This document shows positions 13,173 to 25,430 of a DNA stretch of 64,000 bases, in pieces. This DNA comes from Amphirosellinia nigrospora (Eukaryota > Ascomycota > Sordariomycetes > Xylariales > Xylariaceae), in NCBI GenBank assembly GCA_004123355.1, contig SCHM01000004.1, positions 930,001-994,000 of the forward strand, given 5' to 3'. Under the pieces are notes generated by a model. The model was not told the DNA's origin and searched no databases. It saw nothing but the letters and a program-made list of their open reading frames with translations. The position numbers and the translations under genes were made by a program. Position 1 is the stretch's first letter. Each line of letters opens with the position of its first letter.

Positions 13173-14697
13173 TTAGGGGTTCAAAAAAGACGTATTAACA
13201 ACTGAATGCAAGTCTCGTCTTAAATTCCTCGAACGCTCATCGACACGGATACCGTTCCAGGTCTCGCGACCTTCATCATCATGACCAAGCGTCGGCATAC
13301 CGACCTGTTCGATAGCGAAGCTGGCTGCCACACTACCCCAGGCCGCAGCTTCCTCGATGTTCTTTCCTCTTGCCAACGCGACAGCGAGTCCGCCAAGAAC
13401 GTGTTGCCACCGCCTGTGGGATCAACGACTTTGCCTCTTTTCTTCTTTTCGTCTTCTATTCGTTCCTCTGTCTCCTCTTCGTCTTGTGGGGCTCCATTAC
13501 TATCCCTCGTAGGAATCGGAATGAAAAGCGGGTATCCAACGCTCGACACCAGGGTCTACCTCTATCTCCTCACGGGTAACTGAGCCTTCGGCATCCTGTA
13601 GAAGGCCTGCGAATAGTGCTTCCATATCCGTGTCGTGCCTGAGCCCGCCGTGGAGTAGCGCGGACGGCTTCTTGCCTTTTGTCTTGGACTTGTGTTTATG
13701 TGTGCGTTTGCGGCCACCGTTCCGCGCGAGGTAGCACCTTTCTCGCCAGCTCGTACGACGATGCTGAAAGATTGCAGGGCATCGAACTAAGAGCTGCTCG
13801 CAAGACCGCTCGATGGCTCGTGTGCTAATCTCCCCTGTCTCTGGATCTAGTCCATCATCGCCCATGAAGCCTGCCAGCTCAGCATGGTTGGGGCTTAGGA
13901 TATCAATAAGTGGCAGTACGTTTGTGCAGTTCAGTAGCTCGTCGGGCGTGCAGAGGTCTGGCACGGGTTCCCATATGAAGATGGGGCGTGGAGATGATTG
14001 CCCGTTGTATCTTCATCACCGTTTTCCTTCTTACTTTGCCCGGCGTCGCCGCCATCACGGACCTCTTCCGGGCCATGAAGGACAGAGGCCGGTAAGTCAG
14101 CGCGTTTATCTTTGATTTCTAGTACGAGCTCGCGACACCGTTTAGGAGAGCAAATCAGATGGAAGGTACGCGATGCAAGTAACTCAGGCGTCAGATCCTC
14201 GGCTGTGAGCCGTTTCTTGGGCGTCATGTACCGGAATGCCCGGTTCTGATACTCGTCATAACCGTTCCAGCCGGGTTGTTAGGCGTTCGGGTGTCTCGCG
14301 CAGCAGTACCGACGTTCCCACGACGTAATCACATCCTCCAGGCCCGGAGGGAAGTCAGAACCCTTATCGACAATCCAGCCCACGGATCCGGAGCGTGGAG
14401 GTGGCGACAATAGCCGTGCACCGAGGGCCGAGTATGTCCCGGCACCGCCTAGAGCGTCTTTTACTGGCGGTGTGGGAGGCAAATACTCAATATCATCTTT
14501 GATTGGAGCAGGTTAGCGTAACATGAATTTCTTAAATAGCAACTGGATTGGCTCAATATGTAAGTAATCTGGATTGGTTCGGTAATTTCTTGATAGGGTG
14601 GTGAATAGAATAGAGGCTGGGAGTGACAAGAAGAGGAAGCGTGAGTGAGATGGCTATTCGTGTAGTAGTGGAAATCAAATGTGTCAGGGTTGGTCAT
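13173..14697 (-). CDS. Mak32-like pfkB-family protein (frame-disrupted)
   Basis: This belongs to the ribokinase/pfkB fold and resembles the fungal Mak32 group, whose yeast member is needed for stability of dsRNA killer virus. Its biochemical activity is not established. Seen on the minus strand: the N-terminal glycine motif VKDALGGAGTYSALGARL, the middle IDILSPNHAELAGF block, and the C-terminal signature VDPTGGGNTF. In true kinases that signature is DPTGAGD with a catalytic Asp. Here Asn stands at that position, as I recall for Mak32 relatives, so kinase activity is doubtful. The ATG at 14697 (MTNPDTFDF) looks right, but the joining of the first exon to DDIEYLPPTPP is unresolved. Frame changes occur at short runs near 14315, 14270, 13950 and 13393 (TTGGCGG where TTGGGCGG restores the frame). 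The protein ends ...TSFLNP. Confidence 0.72.
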
Positions 14698-16284
14698 TCA
14701 AGGAGCAAAATATCCATCAGATACAATAAGCAGTCTTGGGCAACCAAACTAAGCTGGTAGGTATACGGCGACGACGACACAAGGATGGCCCTATTGATGA
14801 ACATGCCAAGAGTGACGAAATCTTTCGTGCTGGTATGCCTCCGTCTCCGTCTCCGTCCTTGTCTCTGTCTCTGTCTCTGTTCCAGTGCCGGCTTCTGTTG
14901 CCGCTCTCTGAGACTGGTATTTCTTCACAGGCAACAATAATGGGCTTCCCATTCTCACCGAGTACCTGGTCCTCGGCGGTAGGCCATGGTGATTAATGCC
15001 TGCCTAGGCGACACAGTCTATGTGAGATGTGGTAGTCTAGGGGCTGTATCACGAAAATAGAAAGGTGCCTATGTCTGTCTATGTTTCGTCTCGAGCCGAG
15101 ATAGATGAAGGGGTGATGGTCGGGTCAATAAGGGCGAGATGGGACGCAGAAAACAAGGAGAGAGGGCGTGTGTAAGACAGCCAACCTCGAAGAGGTGGCC
15201 AGAGGGAGAAATGACCCAAAAATATGTTTCGGATACGCGTCTATGCCAGAGTTGGTGGTTTGTGCCTAAGATGGGGCGGTGGACATGTAGGTCCTTCTTA
15301 TGGACGGCTCAGAGGAGAGAAAATTCAAAATCAAAATAAAATTCACGGATGGATGACTGATCTTGACTAGGTTGAAAAGGAGGCTGCACGCTTGAATCAT
15401 AATACATACTTGAAAAGGTAGGTAGATAGCAGATAGTAGATCAGGTACAGGTAGGTAGCCATATGCTGCAGCCTTGCCTTTATTGTGCCCCTAGGTAGAT
15501 ACTTACCGTGTCGGATGGGACGATGCCAGTGGCCTCAGTGCCTGGTCTGAGTAGGTACTGGCGTCAGTGTGCTAACATGATAGCATGATAGCATGATATT
15601 GTTCAGGTACGTATCGTATTATTGTGCATATGTATCATGTAGTGCGGCATGCTTAGGTAATCCGATGCTGATCCTTGGTCCCCACCGAGGGTACCTGTAC
15701 CTGACTCCAACTTGATCTGGCCCTCTATAGGCCCTCTCTAGGTGTAGGGATACTTGTTTAGAGGCGCTTACCAAAAGCCGTTAGCGTTATGTTGGCTTCC
15801 CGAGCACTACACAACAAGCAAGCTCTGGCGGCATTGACGCAGGCATTGACCTGAACAATGATACATGGATGTATGTCTGAGGGCTGTCTTGAGTTCGATC
15901 CGGCCTTGTCATCAACCATATATCGCCGTGGACACTTTGGACTATCAGGCATCAGCATAGACAGACCTCTTTCTAGGTTGCAGTATTTCTTGTCCCGGGG
16001 CACTTGTTCTATCTCTACAATCTCTGTGCCTACTTCTGGTCCGTCCTTACCTAGGTACTTAGTTAAATTGATTGCCTCCCTACATATACTCATTCAGGGG
16101 GCGCAGTTTACCTCGTCTCCCTGCTTCTGTCCCTGCTTCTGTCCCTGCTCCTGTCCCTTGATAAAAAAACGTTAAAACACTCACTCACCACCTTATCACC
16201 TACTACGCCGCCTCCGCATACTCAATCAACCTTGTCCGAACGGACTCGGCACCGACAGCCCAACTCGCCGCACAACCACCCACA
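14698..16284. other. Divergent promoter region between Mak32-like gene and CAP gene
   Basis: This 1.6-kb spacer separates two divergently transcribed genes. It contains a (TCTCCG/TCTCTG) microsatellite at about 14838-14882, a TAGCATGA triplet repeat near 15575-15600, several GTACCTAGGTA-like words (15410-15440, 16050), and a 12-bp CTGCTTCTGTCC tandem repeat at about 16120-16160, shortly before the CAP gene. No supported coding region. Confidence 0.5.
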
Positions 16285-18117
16285 ATGGCGCAGAATAATA
16301 TGTATAATCTTGTCACCTTGATAAAACGGTAAGGCGACCACCCTCATCCCCGACCCAGCCCGACCTGGCCCAAGCCTGACCCAATTATTGCCAGGCTAGA
16401 AGCGGCCACGACGCGGTTGGAAGACATCGCATCGTCCACCATCGAGCTCCCGCACGCCGTTCCCGCCCTGTCACAGCCCATCACCTCGCCCCCGACCAGT
16501 CTGACGGCGCCACCCCTTTAGCCTCGGCCTCATCGTCTGCCTCCCCCGCCGTCTCGACTCCAGTTCCCCAAGAAGCCCTGCCTGAGCCCGTCGAGGAATT
16601 CGACAAGTTCATCAGCAATTCCGTCGAGAAGTATGTCGAGGCGAGTGACAAGATAGGCGGCTTGGTTGCCGAGCAGGCCGCCCAGGTCTACGATGGCTTC
16701 AAGCAGCAGCGCCGTTTCTTGCTCATCTCTACCAAGGCAAAAAAACCAGACATCGCCATTACCGCCGAGATGTCTGTCTACCAGGAGTTGCTTAAGCCCA
16801 TCAACGAGGCTCTCGTAGCCGTCGGCAACCTCAAGGAGGCAATCACCCGTCAATCCCCCATCTTCTCGCACCTGAGCGCCGTAGGCGATGGAATCATGGT
16901 GCTAGCCTGGGTCACCGTAGACAACAAACCGTCCAAGCACGTAGAGGAGTCGTTTGGTTCTGCGCAATTCTTCGGGAACCGGGTTCTGAGCGAGAATAAG
17001 GACAAGTATGGAAGATGACCAATCATGCGGGCGACAGGAGAAATATACTAATAATCTGTATTAGGAACCCCGAGCACGTCCAATGGGTCCAATCATTGTA
17101 CCAGATATTCCGCGACCTCACGGAGTTCGTCAAACAGTACTACCCGAATGGTATCCCTTGGAATCCTAAAGGCGAATCAGCTGCCCAAGTCGCCAAGACA
17201 ATATCATCATCACCATCATCAACGACAGCAGCCGCTGCACCACCACCCCACCTCCACCGGCACCACCAGTCGCCGCCGGTGCGCCACCGCCTCCACCGCC
17301 GCCCGGCCCGCCACCGGTCCTGCAAGTCAAAGAGGAAGCTGCCGCGCCAAAGTCAGATACGGGCTTGGGTGCAGTATTTAGCGACATCAACAAGGGCAGT
17401 GATGTGACGAAGGGGCTGCGAAAGGTGGACAAGTCGCAAATGACACACAAGAACCCATCACTGAGGGCAGGGTCGACAGTGTCTGACCAAGAGACCCCTG
17501 CTCGGGGAGGAGCGCCCCTGGCAAGAAACCAAAGCCCGAAAGCATGCGGGTGAAGAAGCCCCCTAGGAAGGAGCTTGATGGCAACAAATGGACGATAGTG
17601 AGAATCCCCCTACCCTCTAAGTGCGGCGAGCTGGGAAAGACTGCAAAGCTAACCTTGAAACCTTGAATCACAGGAAAACTACGAAAAACACGACGAGCCC
17701 ATCGAAATCGAGGTGTCCATGTCCCAAGCGGTACTGATTAGCAAGTGTAGCCATACAACCATTATTCTCAAAGGCAAGGCCAATGCGGTGACGATTGAGA
17801 ATTCGCAGCGCTTGTCGCTCGTCATCGATAGCCTCGTCTCCACCGTCGACGTAGTCAAGTCGTCCAACTTCGCCCTGCAGGTCCTCGGCCACCTGCCCAC
17901 CGTCTTATTGGACCAGTTGGATGGCGCACAGATCTACCTAAGCAAGGAGAGTACCTCGACCCGAATCTTCACGAGCAAGTCTTCCAGCGTCAATGTCAAC
18001 GTGCTGGCCAGCGATGATGAAGACTACGTGGAGATCCCGCTCCCGTACCAGATTTGCTCTCAGTTCGACGAGAAGAAGGGCGAGATGGTCAATGAGATCG
18101 TAGAACATGCTGGTTAA
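16285..18117 (+). CDS. CAP1: Adenylyl cyclase-associated protein (CAP/Srv2)
   Basis: CAP/Srv2 binds actin monomers, recycles cofilin-ADP-actin and couples adenylyl cyclase to Ras signalling in the cortex. The start codon at 16285 opens a short exon (MAQNNMYNLVTLIKR), then a GT-AG intron to about 16394. The N-terminal CAP helical domain follows, with RLEAATTRLEDIA, EEFDKFISNSVEKYVEASD and MSVYQELLKPINEA. A second intron at about 17007-17064 contains a CTAATAATC branch site. Next come a polyproline segment (about 17240-17320), then EPIEIEVSM and the C-terminal beta-helix CARP domain ending DEKKGEMVNEIVEHAG. A third intron separates KELDGNKWTI from ENYEKHDEPI. The frame slips at three runs that look one base short: C run 16513-16516, C run 17246-17249, and the G run near 17510. 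All domains of the family are otherwise present at normal length. Confidence 0.93.
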
Positions 18118-18836
18118 ACCAAGCTCGCCGCGCCTAAAATGTCAATGGTCGAAATAAGCACATCCTAGGATTTCAAGGTTATTTAGAGCGATGGAAGTGT
18201 AGATATATATAGCGTGTTAGGATTCGAGCCCGATGAAGAAGCGCGGTGGGATTAATCAATCGGATCGCCTGATGCGGCTTTCTCTTCTTCTATTGCGACA
18301 TGTTGTCTAGAGGGAGAGATAGCTGGCTACTCAGAGTGGGTTATATACATAGTCAAGTGGCGTTGCAATGTCCTTTTTCTTCAACTGTCGTCGCCTGTCT
18401 TTAATACTTGTATCCCTTACATAGCATCTACATGTTGGCATCAATCAAGGCATTTATATATAACTCGGGGAATTCCGACTATTCCATATCAAGTCTTGCT
18501 TGATAGGCGGGATCATGATATCCTACAACATGGGTTCATTTACGTTCCTGGGTGTATCTATATTCCAAGTTCGATAGACGGACGGCTATATATCTCATCA
18601 AACATTTCAAAATAGGTTATTCATTTACCTAACATTGCAAAATTTCAATCATGCTGGATCTTATATACAAATATTGTAGACAAAACGGTACGAATGCACC
18701 GTTTCAAGCTTCTAGCTCTTTTTCAATGCTTGAGTCTATCGGGCGTATACACCTACACGCCTATGCATACGCACGCAAAGTAAGTCTATATGATGAAGAC
18801 ATCGCGTCTCTTTGAAGATCTTTATAGTTTTTTGTT
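18118..18836. other. Convergent intergenic region (CAP / carnitine acetyltransferase 3' ends)
   Basis: AT-rich 3' flanks of two converging genes, with several TATATA and AATAAG-like words. No gene or repeat recognised. Confidence 0.5.
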
Positions 18837-20832
18837 TTATAGTTTGGCCTTGGGGGCTTCCAGTGTGGGCAGGAGTAGCTCGCGGAGATCACCCGCGGCC
18901 TCGTTGAGGTAGTAGCTCATCTTCTGGCTGCCGAGGCCCTTGGAGACGATGTTGAAGTTGAGGCTGCGGAGGGAGAATTAATTAGCCATCATATGTCTTG
19001 AAGGGAGGGAGAGAGACTTGTTGTAGGAATTAATTCCGTTACGGTATGATGATTAACTTACCTGTTCTCGTTGATCATGTACGCGATACCGAAGCCGGCA
19101 TCGATGACCTGGCTCCAGCCGTAGCCGTTGAAGAACTCGGAGCTCAGCTGGCTCGTGGACAGGAACCACGAAGAGCTGTAGCCGAAGGCCGGGTCCTTGT
19201 AGATGGCGGGGACCTCCTCGCCGGGCTCGAGCAGCTTCTTGAGGCCGAAGAGGTGGCGGTCCACGCCCTTGCCGTCTGACGCGGCGCCGATGTACTCGCC
19301 ATGCGCGGCAATGGCCTTGCGGAAGAGGCCCACGCGGTCTTCGTCCGAGACGTTCGGGTCCGCCATGGAGTTGCAGAAGGCTACGCTGTCGTCTGATACT
19401 GAGCGGCACGTCTCCGTGCGACCTAGCTGGAACCGCCGTGTCGCGGCCGATTCGTATGTGGGTCTGTTCTTACCATACATCTTGTAGTACGCCAGCTGGA
19501 TGATTATCTGCACATATGCGTCGGGTGAGCACTTGAATTTCTTGATCAGGCCCTTGCCGTAGCCCTGGTACGCTTGGACCGCCAACTCATGCTTGCCAAT
19601 GACAGTGGCGAAATCCTTGATGGCGCGGTCGATCTCAGTCTGCACCTCAGGAGTGATCTCGAAGTTCACGGCCACGGGATCGGGTAGGTTTGACCGTGCG
19701 GACGGGTTGCTGAAGTCCAGTTTGTTGTTAAATATGGCATCGTTGACGTAGTCGTTTAGACGATGTGTCGGTGTTCCATCCATCATGCTGTGCTCACCCA
19801 TGAAACCTGACGTGCCGTTGTCGTTCACGATGAATTGTAGTGGCTTGTCGTACCAACGGTTTTGGCCATCACCGTGCCAGTACTGGCGCGCCCGTTCCTC
19901 GAGAGTCACGGGGGACGCATCATCCAAGCACACGATGAACGAGGCAGACTCGATGGCTTCGAGTACTTCTGCGTTCTTGGGAGAGGCGTCTAGTAGAACC
20001 TTGCGAGCGTCTGTCCAGACATCCCTGTTTTCGCTTGTAAGCGCACCGACGGAGGGTACCCGCTGGGCAAGCTCATAGACCTTGGTAAATTGCGCCTCAA
20101 GCTCCGTTGTGTTTAGCTGCTGCCCATCGGCCTCGTGCGTGATCTTGAAGAACTGGTTCTTGCGGATGGCAATTATGTGTTTGTGGTCCTTGGGGTCGAA
20201 TTTCACAGGGTGGTCAGCGGGGCGGGCTGCGACTCTGCTCGCATTGAACATCCACTTGTAGCTGTCCATGCAGATGGGCAACTTCTTCATGTATTCGGGC
20301 TCGAGCGTGCCGCTGTCAACCTGCTTCTTGAACTCTAACGCGGCAGTCGTGAGGGCGGCGGCACGCTTGGCGGGAAGCCGCCGCGACGGTCATCGCGATG
20401 TGAGTAGAAGTAGCTGACGTAGGGGACGACGGGATCGCGGTAGGACAGATACGCAGCATCGTTCCACCACTCATAGATCCAGTTCTTGGTCTTGGGGTCC
20501 TCCCGCTTTGCGATCAGCTTCTTCTGTAGCTTCTCGCCGACGCCGCCAGGCTTAATGAACTCGTCAACCGCCTTCTTGCTCGCCGCAAATTCGACAGGGC
20601 TCAGCAGGGGATGTATGCTCTTGACGTAGCGCGCCGCGGTCTCTTCGAGGGTCGGGACGGGAAGACGGGGTAGGGACTCCTGAAACCGAAGCATAGGTCC
20701 TTTTGACTTGTCTTCGACATAGCCTGCGTTTTCTGGTAAGCGATTGGGGCCTCAGAGAGATAGACAGCCGGTGGTTGTTAGCGACTAACCTTGGGGCAGG
20801 GAGCTGTTGCTCCGTCGCGCAGGAGGTGCCAT
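18837..20832 (-). CDS. Carnitine O-acetyltransferase, peroxisomal (PTS1 AKL)
   Basis: Catalyses reversible transfer of acetyl groups between CoA and carnitine, letting acetyl units leave peroxisomes and enter mitochondria. It is needed for growth on acetate and fatty acids (acuJ/CAT2 family). Choline/carnitine acyltransferase features are present: YLSYRDPVVPYVSYFY near the N-terminus, the catalytic His in GEHSMMDGTPTHRLND, and the LSTSQ motif near the C-terminus. The last exon ends SYYLNEAAGDLRELLLPTL...AKL, and AKL is a peroxisomal targeting signal. The chosen start (20830-20832) opens a short first exon, MAPPARRSNSSLPQ, spliced to the exon with MLRFQESLPRLPVPTLEETA. An in-frame ATG there (20694) could give a second, shorter product, as is known for yeast CAT2. 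A 3' intron lies at about 18978-19057. One frame change near 20371 (HRDDRRGGFP|AKRAAAL) looks like a missing base. Confidence 0.93.
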
Positions 20833-22733
20833 GAGAGCGATCTATGCAATCCGGTCAATACACTGCTTCATTCTACTAAGACGAGTACATAATTTTTTAT
20901 TATACCTTTCCGGCTGTGGTTCGTCTGGTTAATGATCGGAGAGCAGTACTCTGTGCCCGACTCTTTGCTAGGGAAGCCAACATCACAGCTTATAAGATGA
21001 AGAGGATAGGAGAAAGGAAGAGGTATTACGAGGTGCGGACTCGTTTACTATAATTAACCGTGCCAGGGAAGTGCGTAGTGGTATGGGTCGCACGACAATG
21101 GGTGCGAAAGATGCCGCGGTGGTATGGAGAGAGGTCCTCACAAGACCAGACCAGGTAGCCTAGGCCTAGGTTATTTCATATGTACATGTGTATGCTATAA
21201 GTACCTCTACGCAGGCACAGTACTGTACAGTGCGATCTTCTGCACATGTATACTAACGATTATAGTCGCGGCAAGAGCTGCTGCTAGAAAATAAAGCCGC
21301 TACCGGAATCTTCAGACAATGCGCCAAGTTCTCTCAACTACTCAATACATCTTAATTTGCATACAAGTACAAAATGAGAAAATAGGTAGTTGTAGCGCAG
21401 TACAGGTGTAAGATGCCGAGACGGTAGGTCGGTAACAGAGCCCCTCGATGCCGAGGTAGATTGTTTGGTGGGCTTTCTTCACAGTGTTGCACAGTACATC
21501 TGGCGAGAATTTACACCAGCCGCGCCAGCCGCACAACAAATACCAAAAGGGCTAAAGGACGTTCTTAACCCCGGACGATCCGGGGCAACGGGGAGATTGA
21601 TTTTATGGAGCGTGGCTTGAAGGTTGAAGGCTGAAGCCACAGCCCTCCGACCCAGACCCCGGTCTCTTTCACATGTCATATTGTCTGCACATCATCTCCA
21701 AGTTGTTACATCATTGCTAGAACGCACGTACCATATCACGCGCAGAGAAATTTTCTAGAAACCCTACTATAGATGTCGATATTACAGTCATAGAAGCGCG
21801 TCTTTGCATCTACCCTTAGTCGCGTCACATGAGATCTACAGTTCAACACCGCCCCTATGTTTTGCTAGATACCAATAAGCAGTTATTTCCTAGTTTGAAC
21901 GAACATAAAAGCCGCCTATATCCAATCTGCGCCGGCGTCGGCTAAAAGATTCGTCTAGATGGTAATCTTCGAACCACCCCACCGAAACTATCGCGACGGT
22001 TTACTTAATGTAATGGATTATTAAACTAATCGCAACAATGAATCGTTCTCTAATCCTATGAGAAAAGCGAGCGACGTATTTCCTATACAATTATAAACGT
22101 ATCATTGAAGCACCGTACCAATTCCAGTGACCATTTCCTATAGTATCTATCAGTTTCGGAAAACACATTGTTCTCGCCATATCAAGGAATGTCGTTGTAG
22201 ACTGAGTAGGCAAACCTAATAGTTTGAATAGATTGATATGCAAATCCTTGCCTCGCCTTAAGTTGGCGACGCAGATCTCTGGTATCGATTAGTTAACAGC
22301 GTTTTGTAGCTATATATTTCTTCCTATGTAAATTCGTTACCGATTATAAGACTAGATGCGCGCGGGTACAGTTCCTTAAGACATCCCTCCCGCAAGTGTT
22401 CACTAAAAATCCAGCCGGGCGTCCACGATGTCTCATCCGCGTCGGTATGGGCCGTCACCAACACAAAGTCCAGTCGGCATTCCTCGTCACGGTCCTACGT
22501 GCCGTGGTCGGCATTCAACTCCGTCGCGAAGACGTTGCGCGGCAGACATTGTTCAAATACAGCTCACAGCACCTGCTTGGATTTCTATCTCCAAATGAAG
22601 TTCAACAAGCTCTGTCGTCTTACCTAGTCACTCCTTTGGCCAACCGGCCAGTCTCTCATTTGGATCTCTTCTAGTCACTCCTTGATTATCTCTTTGTCTT
22701 TTGTTTTCTCTTCGTTTTTTCCAAGTTTTCGCC
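20833..22733. other. Divergent promoter region between acetyltransferase and GH16 genes
   Basis: A 1.9-kb spacer with no convincing coding region. The last 60 bases before the GH16 ATG are pyrimidine-rich. Read in the ATG frame they give a hydrophobic Leu/Phe-rich stretch behind a stop. This may be just a CT-rich leader or the remnant view of a signal-peptide exon (see the GH16 entry). Confidence 0.45.
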
Positions 22734-25430
22734 ATGGCGTACTCTCTTTCGACGCATTATGCAGGCCAGGGGCTTCTCGACAGCTTTAACTTTTTCACGG
22801 GCGAAGAACCGAGTAACGGATTCGTCGAGTAAGTGGCTATAGTACAATCCATACCGGCAGTCGACTGAACTTGTGTGTGTGTGTGTCTTAGTTATAAGAG
22901 CAGAGAAGATGCCGTTGATGGCAATCTTGTGTCCGTTGATGAGTTCAACCGAGTAAAACTTGGGGTTGACTCGATCAACACATATTCGACCAGTGACAAA
23001 GGCCGACCAAGTGTCAGGCTCACCAGCAACGACGCCTTCACTCACGGTCTCTTCATCGCCGACTTTGCCCATATGCCTAGTTCGACTTGTGGGACTTGGC
23101 CAGCATGTAATTAAACACCTTCTACCTCAAGCTTCGCTTCAAACTAATTACTTGCAAGTCTGGGCTTTCAACAATGAGGAGGATGGCAAACTCTGGCCTA
23201 TGGGAGGAGAGATCGACATCATTGAGGGGGCCAATACAGCAGAGAAGAATTTGTTCTCTGCTCATACGTGAGTTTTCGAAGACAACTCAACATACAATTC
23301 TAAGCAAGAATAGCACGCCCGGATGCCAGGCCCCGATAACTGGCTTTACCGGAGCACAGGGGAGAGCTGATTGCTCACTGAGTGTAAGTGCTTAATTATC
23401 ACGTCTTATATGCGATGTTATCTAATGCAATCCCCATAGCCCGGGAATGTTGGCTGCAATTACGTACCCGTATCCCATAGCGCCACGTACGGCGACGCTT
23501 TCAACGCTGAAGGAGGCGGCGTGTATGCTTTAGAGTGGGACTCTCAAGACCTCAAGATATGGCATTTTCCTCGAACAGCCATTCCGGACGATATCAGTCG
23601 CGCACCCCTGAGTACACCAGATCCAAGTACTTGGGGCCCACCACAAGCTCTCTTTGGAGGGCCAGGTTGTGAAGCAGATTCTCACTTTTTCAACATGAGT
23701 CTCGTCATCAACACTGTAAGAAAGACTAAAAGGTATCACCGAACCCCAGCATGCTTACTGACACGAAATGTGATAGAACTTTTGCGGTGCATACGCGGGT
23801 AACAACTGGGGCGTCACCGACAAATGTAACGAACTTGCACCGACCTGCGAAGAATACGTGGCTGGAAACCCGAGCAGCTTTATTAATGCCTTCTGGCAAG
23901 TTAACTATATTGACGTCTACAAGAAGTCAGGTCCAGGGAGCAAAACCTTGGCACCTCCCTTCTCGAACAGTACCTTCACGAACAACACTACCTCCTCGGG
24001 CAGCAGTATCCCCTCAAATAGCACTACCCCTCGAACACTACCCTCTCGAACAACATCGTCTCTTCAAACAGTACTACTTTCTTGAAGAATGGTACTACCC
24101 CCAGAGCCCTCCGCTCCCTGCTACCACGAGCCCCTCATTCTTTGGCAACGGCACTGCATTAATAACCAGAACACGGACCATCACGATATCGACCGTGAGG
24201 AAAGTGACCTCAACAGCCGAACCAACCCCACGGGCAATGTGCCTGCTAGTTCCATTGCGATGAACGGGTGGACACTACTGGGTTGTTTTGAGTCTCCCGA
24301 TAGCCACAAGGCATTCTCCCAGGTCCCCTCGTCCTCCACGATGGACAACAAGGCCTGTATGGCCAGCTGCGCCGGACACAGATACGCTGGCATCTCAGGC
24401 GAGTGCGTTACCCCGAGTTCCCGTCCAGACGCTACAAGACACTAACACATGACCTCATAGAACCTGCTACTGCGCCGATACTCTCACGGACGCGACCGCT
24501 GTCGCCAACGAGAAGTGCAGCAGCAGCAGAAATAGTAGCAACGCGCCGTCGACGAAGATGGCCCCTTTCTCGAGGGCGAGCATGGTGCAGACGAACTCGA
24601 CGAAGTTCCACAACGCCGCGATATCAGATACCTCGAAGCCCAACAACAACAACAACAACAACATGCGGCTCAACCCCCTCCTCTCGCGCGCCGCCGACGA
24701 CCCCTCCGACGACATCCTCCTCACGGTCTACGGACACGTCAGCGACGAGGTCCCGCCAGGCTCCCCGGGCATGGGCGGCGGAGGAGGCCCACGCATCAGC
24801 GACAGCGACAAGGATGATCTGTCTGGCTCGCCCAGCAGCAGGATGGGAGGAGGAGGAAATCCCCCCTCTCAGGGTGACGTAAGGATACAAGCACCGACAG
24901 CGACAGCGACGACGGTGACGACGGTGACGAGCGCTGTCACGGTAACTTTCACGACGATATGTCCCACGGACGCGGCGAGGCTCGTCACGCAGGAATACAT
25001 CACCACGCTGACGACGCAGCAGCAGCAGCCATGCCATCTCTGCACCATCACCACCCCACCCCCCGTGCCGATGGCCACCTGCACCGAGACCTGCCGCGCC
25101 TGCGGCCCGCACGGCGAGAGCACCGTCACGCTCACGGTTCCCGAGGCCGTCGTGGCCGGGACGGGAGGGGGTCATGTCGTAGCCTACGCTGTCCAGACGG
25201 TCGTTCCCGTTCTTGCGTTGAATCCGCCAGCATCATCGTCATCATCGTCGTCATCATCATTGACAACCGCCAGGCATGCTACTCCGACCCTATCTATCGC
25301 CAATACACCCGTCGTAGCTGCAGGTGCTTCTACTACCACGGTAGGCGGGAAGACGAGGGGTTTTCTGAAGACACTTGGGTATGGATTCGGTCTCTGGTTT
25401 GTCGTCTTTTGGATTGGTATTGTTTTATGA
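22734..25430 (+). CDS. GH16 beta-glucanase/transglycosylase-like protein fused to a WSC domain, membrane-anchored
   Basis: Likely acts outside the cell on beta-1,3(4)-glucan or a related wall polymer. The GH16 fold is spread over six exons with introns at 22829-22891, 23107-23158, 23268-23313, 23394-23439 and 23716-23776. The catalytic signature GGEIDIIEGANT has the two glutamates of the E-x-D-x-x-E motif. CGTWPAFWAFNN, DCSLSPGNVGCNY and NNWGVTDKCNELAPTCEEYV are further family blocks. A Ser/Thr/Asn-rich linker (about 23940-24240) leads to a WSC domain (GWTLLGCFESPDS ... CMASCAGHRYAGISGE|TCYCAD) split by an intron at 24403-24460. WSC domains bind glycans in wall stress sensors. The tail has a poly-Asn run, a Ser/Thr-rich region and a final hydrophobic segment (FGLWFVVFWIGIVL) suiting a membrane or GPI anchor. 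The ATG at 22734 gives no clear signal peptide, so an upstream exon is likely missing. Linker frame slips fall at C runs 24027-24030, 24098-24102 and 24226-24229. Confidence 0.88.
24647..24664 (+). repeat. AAC trinucleotide repeat encoding poly-Asn
   Basis: A run of AAC codons inside the GH16-WSC gene encodes a stretch of Asn residues directly after the WSC domain. Similar low-complexity coding repeats (TCATCG/TCATCA, poly-Ser) occur near 25229-25262 in the same gene. Such runs vary in length between strains. Confidence 0.7.

Noticed and set aside
16120-16160. CTGCTTCTGTCC tandem repeat as a CRISPR-like array
   Set aside because: Repeats are adjacent with no spacers. It is a simple minisatellite in a fungal promoter.
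17166-17450. Gly-rich minus-strand frame opposite CAP
   Set aside because: Complement of the CAP polyproline codons.
24624-25175. 183-codon minus-strand frame opposite the GH16-WSC tail
   Set aside because: It is the complement of GC-rich, low-complexity coding sequence (Arg/Gly-rich) and has no domain. The plus-strand frame is the real one.
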